Source: Calycina herbarum
Taxonomy: Eukaryota; Ascomycota; Leotiomycetes; Helotiales; Pezizellaceae
Direction of reading: 5' to 3'
Assembly: GCA_001414485.1 (NCBI GenBank)
Contig: LLEY01000002.1
Span: forward strand, 372,001-436,000
DNA: 64,000 nt
This document shows, one piece after another, positions 58,101-64,000 of the stretch; position 1 is the first letter of the stretch, and the number at the start of each line of letters is the position of its first letter. Both the position numbers and the translations under genes were made by a program. The notes under the pieces were generated by a model. That model worked only from the letters and a program-made list of their open reading frames with translations. It did not search any database and was not told where the DNA came from.

Positions 58101-60786
58101 TAACTACCTTAGTATAATTATCTCTATTAACAGTATACGAATAGACTCTAAGAAGATCTTAGCTATTACGAACTAGGAAACTCTAGCTAACCTTAAAGAC
58201 CTTTAAGCGTTTCTTAGCTTCTCTAACTTTTACCGGCGTTTTGTTAAGAATTTTTTAAAGCTAGCAAAGCTACTAAACTTACTATCTAAGAAAGGCGCGT
58301 ACTAGGATTAGTCTAAGGTTTATAAGGAGGTGTTCTAAGTACTTAAGCGAGCTTTTACCTCTATACTGATATTAAAGCACTTTAACTCTAAGAAAGAAGC
58401 CGTCGTAGAATATAACTCCTCTAACTATGTCTTATCTAGGATATTATCCTAATACTACGATAGGGTTTTATACTTTATAGCCTTTATATCAAAAGTTCTT
58501 AACCTAGCTAAGTATAACTATAAGATCTACGATAAGGAACTACTTGCTATAGTACGTTTATTCGAGTCCTAGCGTTCAAAGTTAGTTAGTATAACGTACT
58601 TTATTATAGTTATTACTAACTACTTAAACCTAAAGTACTTTATAACTACTAAGTAACTTACTTACTACTAAGTCCGATAGAGTAAGTTCCTTTCCGAATT
58701 CGACTTTAAGATTATACTAGTCTTAGCAAAGCAGAATAGAAAGTTAGACTCCTTTATACGCCGCTCTTAGAACCTTCTAAAGAGGGATAATAACCCTCGT
58801 ATCTTATACCAGTAGTAGTCACTTCTTAAACCTTAAAATTTAGACTCTGCTATTTGTTAGAGCTTGTAGCAAGCGCTAATGAATTGAACTACAGAGGCTG
58901 TCTATATATAAGAAGATTCGATTGTTCTTTCTAAGCTAGAGTCCTTACTAACTTATATACTTAGTTAGCTTATTCTAGAGAGTTCTACTAAGAGTACTCT
59001 CGAAGGTTCTATCACGTCTATGCGTTGCTAAGCGAGGCCACGTGAATACGTCGCTAGAGTACTCTAAGACTTACTCTACAGGTATAACCCTTAACACTAT
59101 TCGCCTTATACTTCTTAACAACGATAGCGAATCAGAAGACGAAGAACTCGAGCCTAACTTAGAATCTACTCTATCTACTAAGTTAGAACCTGAATTAGAA
59201 CTAGGAGATAAAGATAAATCCTATAACTATGCTTTAGCTAGGATATTAGAGAAGAGGTACGAAGAAGACCTCTTTTAGAAGAGGATTTCCAAGGAAATAA
59301 GTAAGAAGAATCGTACCCTCTATTCTAAGAAAGTCGCGCTATCTAAGTATACTATTATTAATAATAGGTTATACTTCTAAGATAGGCTCTATGTCTCGGA
59401 TATAGAACTTCGTATATAGCTTCTTTAGAAAGCCTATAACTTAGTCGAAAGTAGATACCCTAGCAAGAACAAGCTGTTTAAGTTAGTCTTCCGATACTAT
59501 TAGTAGCCTAGATTATATAAGGATATAGCCTAGTTTTACTAAGCGTGCGAAAGCTGCCTTTGTAATAAGTATTCTTAGCTACGTTACTAAGGCACTTTGA
59601 AACTACTTCTAATACTACTTTAAAGATAGAGAGACCTATCGGTGGATTTTATAGAGCCTATTCTGAAAGTAGAGAGATTTAACACTATTATAGTAATAAC
59701 TAACTACCTTACTAAGGACTGTTATATTATCTCTTACTATTCTACTATAACTGCTATCGACCTTACTCGCTTGTTTATATAAGAGGTATAGAAGCTCTAT
59801 AGCTTACTAGACACGCTCGTCTCTAATCGAGGACCCTTGTTCGTCTTAGACTTTTAGAGAGCAGTCTACGATATACTTCGTATTCGAGTAGACCTTTCTA
59901 TAGCCTATTACCTAAAGACAGACGGCTAAACGGAAATTGTAAATAAATCTATAGCTAAATACCTTCGCTAGTATATCGCTTTTACTTAAGCTAATTAGGT
60001 ATAGTTCCTACTATTAGCAGAGTTTATATTACAAAACATAGTTACTACTATAACTAATATGTCCTCGTTCTTTGTAAATCACAGCTACTACTCTCGTATA
60101 AGTTTCGGCCTACCTCGATTACCTATACTTACCTCTTAAAACGCTCTTATAAGAAGGACGTTTGCTTGAAAGATAGAGGATATCTTAAAGTTATTATAAA
60201 CGAACCTACTTATTATAAGAGATACTATAGAAGAGGCAGCTAATACTAACTAATCGCCTATACTAGCTTACTACGTTAGTAATCTAGTTATACTAAGTAC
60301 GAGGAATATTAAGTCTATAAGACCTATTTCTAAGTTTAATACTAGGTATATTAGTCCTTTTCAAGTACTCTAAGTTATTAACTCCTACTCTTATAAGCTC
60401 GACTTACCTATAGAGTTGTAGTCTATCTACCCGGTTTTCTATACTAATTTATTATACCCCGCCGCTGGTGCTCCGTTGCCTAGGTAACAAAACCCTCTAC
60501 TACTACTAGTTACTATAGACGATAACAGTTAATCTCTTTAGGCAGTAGAGGAGATAGTAGATTCTCGAAGGTAGAATAGAGGTTTTAAGTACCTTATTCA
60601 CTAGCGTAGATATAACGAGGACGAGAATACTTAGGAACCTTTAGTAAATATTATTAGTAGTACTAACTCTATTCGTACGTTTGAGAGCAGATTCTCTACA
60701 AAGCTTAAGCCTACTAAGAACGAACGATTACGAGCTTTCTAAGAGCTTCGTAATAGTATACATGTTTAAGAGAAGAAGGGACCTTA
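55138..60786 (+). pseudogene. RIP-destroyed gag-pol of chromovirus I
   Basis: Gag near 55700-56500 ends in a zinc knuckle (LCYYYNSSNHSIGI, original cysteines partly lost) near 56455-56510. The reverse transcriptase box reads YINN (57967-57978) for YIDD. Integrase lies near 59500-60100 and a chromodomain near 60560-60650 (FKYLIH-stop-RRYNEDENT-stop-EP, from ...W and TWEP). A reverse-oriented solo LTR interrupts it at 58855-59096. Confidence 0.82.
58855..59096 (-). repeat. Solo LTR of the chromovirus G family inside element I
   Basis: 242 bp, reverse complement of the LTRs at 5031 and 10206. Flanked by a perfect CTATT duplication (58850-58854 and 59097-59101). Confidence 0.92.
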
Positions 60787-60923
60787 TGTTAAGATTTAAG
60801 TTTAGTGAATAAGTTCAGCTATTTTTTAGAAATTAGTTCGTATACTATGTAGTTTAGTTAAATAGCCTTCCTACTTAGAGAACTCTTCTCTTCTTATAGA
60901 CAATCTAATATACTACTATTACA
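60787..60923 (+). repeat. 3' LTR of chromovirus I
   Basis: 137 bp following GAGAAGAAGGGA. It ends TACTATTACA where the 5' remnant has TACTATTATA, a CpA-to-TpA difference. Confidence 0.72.
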
Positions 60924-62922
60924 CTTTCTATCTGCTCTCTAAATCCTTAATATAGAGATCTACGTATTACTCTTCTCTTTTGGTTATAAGCTATTCGGTA
61001 AGCCTCCTAGCTCTCCTCTATATATAATTAGCTGTTCTAACGTTTTAACCTTCTAACTTATACTTATATCTCTTTATATTCTATTGTCTAACTAGCTCTC
61101 GCTCTTAAGAACCACTTTTTTAGAGGTGTAGTGTAATTAATAGCTAATTATATAACAGTTATTACTTTATCTATATATCTATCTAATATAGTCTAGGTTT
61201 TAGAGAAACGTTATATAAGTAGCTCTTTTAATAGTCTTTTCTAGAGCTCTTTCTTATTAGTGTTAGACTAGTCTTATATCTCTCTCTATAGTTGGTTTAT
61301 TATTCTAAGGTCTAGATAAGTTATAATTAAAAGATAGTTAGAGTTATAATCTATCCTCTTATCTATTCTATATATAATAACTTTGTCTATAAGATCTTAT
61401 ATACTATAATAGAGGTTAATATAAGTTTATATATTTTTATTATTATAGGTAACTATGTTTACTAGTAGAGTACTACTAAGCTGAAATTCGTTAATAATAT
61501 TAATTAAATCGTTAGATTCTAGGTCTCTTTCTCGTATTACTAGTCTACTCTAGAGTTTATAATATAGGTTAAAATCTCCTAGAATAACCTATTCTTTGCC
61601 TTAGTATATTAATAGTATTACTTAAAGTTATAGTAGGTAGCTTATCCTATGTTCTATTCTCCTTAGAGGATTATATATATTATATATTATAATCTTTGTC
61701 GTTTTATCTATAGATTTATTTATTATAGTAATTTCTAGTATAATTAGGTCTTAGGTATATTCTATAAATATCTATTTATATAGGCTAATCTTCTTATTAA
61801 TAAAGAAGTATACTCTTACTAGTACTTCTCTACTATCTCTAGAGAAGTATAGTTAAAAGATATATAGGATTAGGTTATAAGTAGTTAGAGAAAAAGAGTT
61901 CCTCTATAGCTCTTAAAAAGCTAGGATATTATATTCTTAAATCTTCGAGTCTTATAATAGTAAGGCTATTACTATATTCTTTAATTTTATAACGTTATAT
62001 TATAGTATTTTTAGGCTACTTTTATTATAACTTATAACTCCTCTATATTAAACTAGGAGCTAAGTATTAAGTTTATTATAATCGATTCTAGTGCTTATCT
62101 TAAGAGTACGTATAGTCTTCTTAACCTCTAACTACTCTCTCTTATAATAATATCCTTATTTTCGTCTTATATACTGTCTAGTATACTTCTTATATTAATT
62201 CTTTTTAGTACTCTGCTCTTCGTCGATAACTTACTTCTAGTACTCTGTCTACCAGAGGTAGGAAAATATACCGTAGGTATTATACTAGCGGCTATAGAGC
62301 TTAGTCGTCCTCTCTAATTTCTGTTTAGTTCTACTATTACTATACTAAAAGTAAAGCTTTTATTTATCTGTTTTTATCTTATAGTTAAAATAAAATAATA
62401 TAGTTATCGAGTATTATATACTACCTTTACCTTTGCTAGTTCGACTTTTCTAACTAGGTATTAGTTATTCTACGCCTTATATACTTCTTTATATATAGTG
62501 TATTTCCTAGCTACTATCTTATCAACCTTTGTTAGATAATCTTTTAAGTTATATACCTCTATATAATAGCTATATACTATGTTTACTTTATACTAGGTTC
62601 TAATATAGCTATATCTTTAGCATTTATAGTATTACTTTAGTTAGTACTACCTATTATATCTCTTATATTAAAACACCTCGTCTTACTAAATAAGGCCTTT
62701 ATTAATAATCTTATTCACGTCTTCTAGGCTAGTAAACTCAACTATAATAGTTAAAGCTATCTTTGTATATATAGCTCTAAATAGCTATCTAATATATTTA
62801 ATATCTACGTTTAGAATAAATAGTTAGTTATTATATAGTAGCTCTACTTTAATCTTATTAAACTTCTCTATGTCTAGTATACTTATTCTAATCTTATATA
62901 TAAGAACTCTATATATAGGTAG
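60924..62922 (-). pseudogene. 5' part of LINE: endonuclease of ORF2 and zinc-knuckle end of ORF1
   Basis: The minus strand reads VILGDFNL at about 61567-61590, the apurinic-type endonuclease motif, then SNDLINIINEFQL. At about 62480-62680 a gag-like ORF1 end reads YKCQRYGHIRT, the first of two CCHC-type knuckles with RIP-altered cysteines. Both frames are full of TAA/TAG. Confidence 0.65.
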
Positions 62923-63164
62923 TATTAGGGCTTGTAGCAAGTGCTAATGAATTGAACTATAGAGGCTGTCTATATATAAGAAGATTCGATTGTCCTTTCT
63001 AAGCTAGAGTCCTTACTAACTTATATACTTAGTTAGCTTATTCTAGAGAGTTCTGCTAAGAGTACTCTCGAAGGTTCTGTCACGTCTATACGTTGCTAAG
63101 CGAGGCCACGTAAATACGTCGCTAGAGTACTCTAAGACTTACTCTATAGATATAACCCTTAATA
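62923..63164 (-). repeat. Solo LTR of the chromovirus G family inside the LINE
   Basis: 242 bp, nearly identical to 58855-59096. Flanked by a perfect GGTAG duplication (62918-62922 and 63165-63169). Confidence 0.92.
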
Positions 63165-63579
63165 GGTAGTTATATGTTTATACCTCTTCTAAGTCGATTT
63201 ATCTAGTTATTTACGAATTACTTTAATACGTCTACTTCGTTTTTATTTAATGTTTTAATACTAAGGTCTCTACTCTTTAATTAGTTAGCTAATATAATAT
63301 ATATCTATTTAATATATTAGTTTTTACTCTATTTAATCGCTTAATTAACATAGCTTTATAGGTTTCTAGGGTTTTTTATATAGAGACTTTTAATAGTAGA
63401 TAGGTCTATAATCTTTATAATAATCTTATATTATACTTAAATAAATAAAGATATTTATATAGAGATTATAATTAGCTTATTTAGTAGAATAGTATTACTA
63501 CTTAATACTAATATATATAAAGCTTTAAGAGATAGTATAGTCTAGATAGCCTTTATAATATTATTTATTACTTTTACTA

Positions 63580-64000
63580 ACGTGTTTTATAAGCGAGTCG
63601 CCTATATAAGCGAGTCGCCTACTTTCCTCGTCGCGTACTATATACTACCTTTAAATTATAATAGCTTAATACTATAACGTTTAATTACCTTCTTAAGAAG
63701 CTAATATTATTTTAGTAACCTAAGAACTCGAAAACAACGCGTTATTAACTGAATAAAGCGCTATAAAGATTTACTATATTCCTTGAAAGACTCTCTCCGA
63801 TTAACGCGCTGGAAAACTCTTACGACGCGATTACTAGCCTAATTCGAAAAAGCTTATAAAGTCAGAGGAGGAGGTAATAGTTAGATATATATTAGAGTTA
63901 GATTCGCGAGAGTTTTCGCCTATAAGAGATATAGTACGAGATATAGCTAACAATCTACTAAGAGAGCGCGACGGAAAGTCTATAGATAGAAACTAGTTAG
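63580..64000 (+). mobile_element. Start of a Fot1/pogo-like DNA transposon, cut by the window end
   Basis: After a TA (63578-63579) the DNA carries two copies of TATAAGCGAGTCGCC (63588-63602 and 63605-63619), as in the terminal repeats of fungal pogo-type elements. From about 63700 the plus strand reads a transposase N-terminus. KSEEEVIVRYILELDSREF (near 63855-63910), then RDIANNLLRERDGK and RN-stop-L match the Tc5/CENP-B-type DNA-binding domain of Fot1-like transposases. One tryptophan codon is TAG. The rest lies outside the window. Confidence 0.72.

Larger units (their letters stand above)
55109..60923 (+). mobile_element. Ty3/gypsy chromovirus 'I', 5' LTR truncated
   Basis: The 3' LTR is 60787-60923 (137 bp, TGTTAAGATT...TATTACA) after a purine tract. 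Only the last 29 bp of the 5' LTR survive (55109-55137), recognised because 55109-55135 is identical to 60895-60921. The rest is replaced by element H. Gag, reverse transcriptase, integrase and a chromodomain read on the plus strand. The right flank is CTTTC; the left duplication is lost. Confidence 0.82.
51529..63570 (-). mobile_element. Tad-like LINE (non-LTR retrotransposon), minus strand, interrupted
   Basis: The 3' end is at 51529 with a TTGATTGATTGATTGATT tail and a GC-rich 3' region. Going upstream (rising coordinates) the minus strand gives RNase H near 52600-52640, reverse transcriptase near 53330-53654, then after a large interruption (53655-60923) endonuclease near 61500-61760 and zinc knuckles near 62480-62680. 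A solo LTR interrupts again at 62923-63164. Part of the reverse transcriptase between 60924 and 53654 is missing. The 5' end is not resolved and may lie near the pogo-like element at 63580. RIP has destroyed the coding parts. Confidence 0.8.

Noticed and set aside
59042..59278. 78-codon plus-strand frame rich in acidic residues
   Set aside because: Begins inside the reverse-oriented solo LTR and continues into the pol of element I; the pol part is genuine relic, the start is not.
1..64000. tRNA, rRNA and other structured RNA genes
   Set aside because: No cloverleaf with A and B boxes or rRNA segment was recognised by eye; a covariance-model scan would be decisive.

Overview
The window looks like nuclear DNA of a filamentous ascomycete (Pezizomycotina; a leotiomycete is my guess). 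Genes have short introns (46-133 nt) with GTAAGT-type donors and CTAAC/CTGAC branch sites. Conserved eukaryotic genes recognised are a PRMT3-type arginine methyltransferase, an Mo25/HymA protein and an Snf12-type SWI/SNF subunit. Two large AT-rich islands show extreme repeat-induced point mutation (RIP): almost every CpA/TpG has become TpA while CpG survives, so ATG and TGG are nearly absent and TAA/TAG stops are everywhere.

Layout. 1-4.5 kb: normal-composition DNA with one ankyrin-repeat gene (minus). 4.5-29.46 kb: island 1, a stack of nested transposons. An old inverted-repeat element was entered by a Ty3/gypsy chromovirus (5031-10446, target duplication AGTAG) and by a solo LTR in minus orientation (duplication AAGAA). 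That LTR was itself entered by a 7-kb-class Ty3/gypsy element (10958-25344, AGTCT) and by another solo LTR (25462-25908, CTAGA). The gypsy element carries a second full-length member of its own family in its 3' LTR (18478-25178, CTTCG) and a small, barely mutated LTR element in its coding region (13507-14143, ATTAT). A Tc1/mariner relic and unclassified AT-rich DNA close the island.

29.46-51.5 kb: gene-bearing DNA. In order: a second ankyrin gene paralogous to the first; a 906-codon gene joining a HeLo-like N-terminal domain to a large uncharacterised fungal domain; PRMT3; Mo25; Snf12; an aminoglycoside-phosphotransferase-like kinase gene. Then come decayed genes: an OTT_1508-type deaminase relic, an unrecognised reading frame with eight nonsense codons that all look like C-to-T changes at CpA, and a dehydrogenase fragment. 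PRMT3 and Mo25 are divergently transcribed from one 746-bp region. The two ankyrin genes and the HeLo-like gene all lie on the minus strand; the ankyrin paralogues bracket island 1.

51.53-64 kb: island 2, a Tad-like LINE (minus) whose GC-rich 3' end is still intact. It is interrupted by a gag-only LTR element fused to a Ty3/gypsy chromovirus and by solo LTRs of the island-1 chromovirus family. The start of a Fot1/pogo-like transposon runs off the window end. Gene models were built by hand from splice signals and reading frames; family names rest on motif recognition without a database search.
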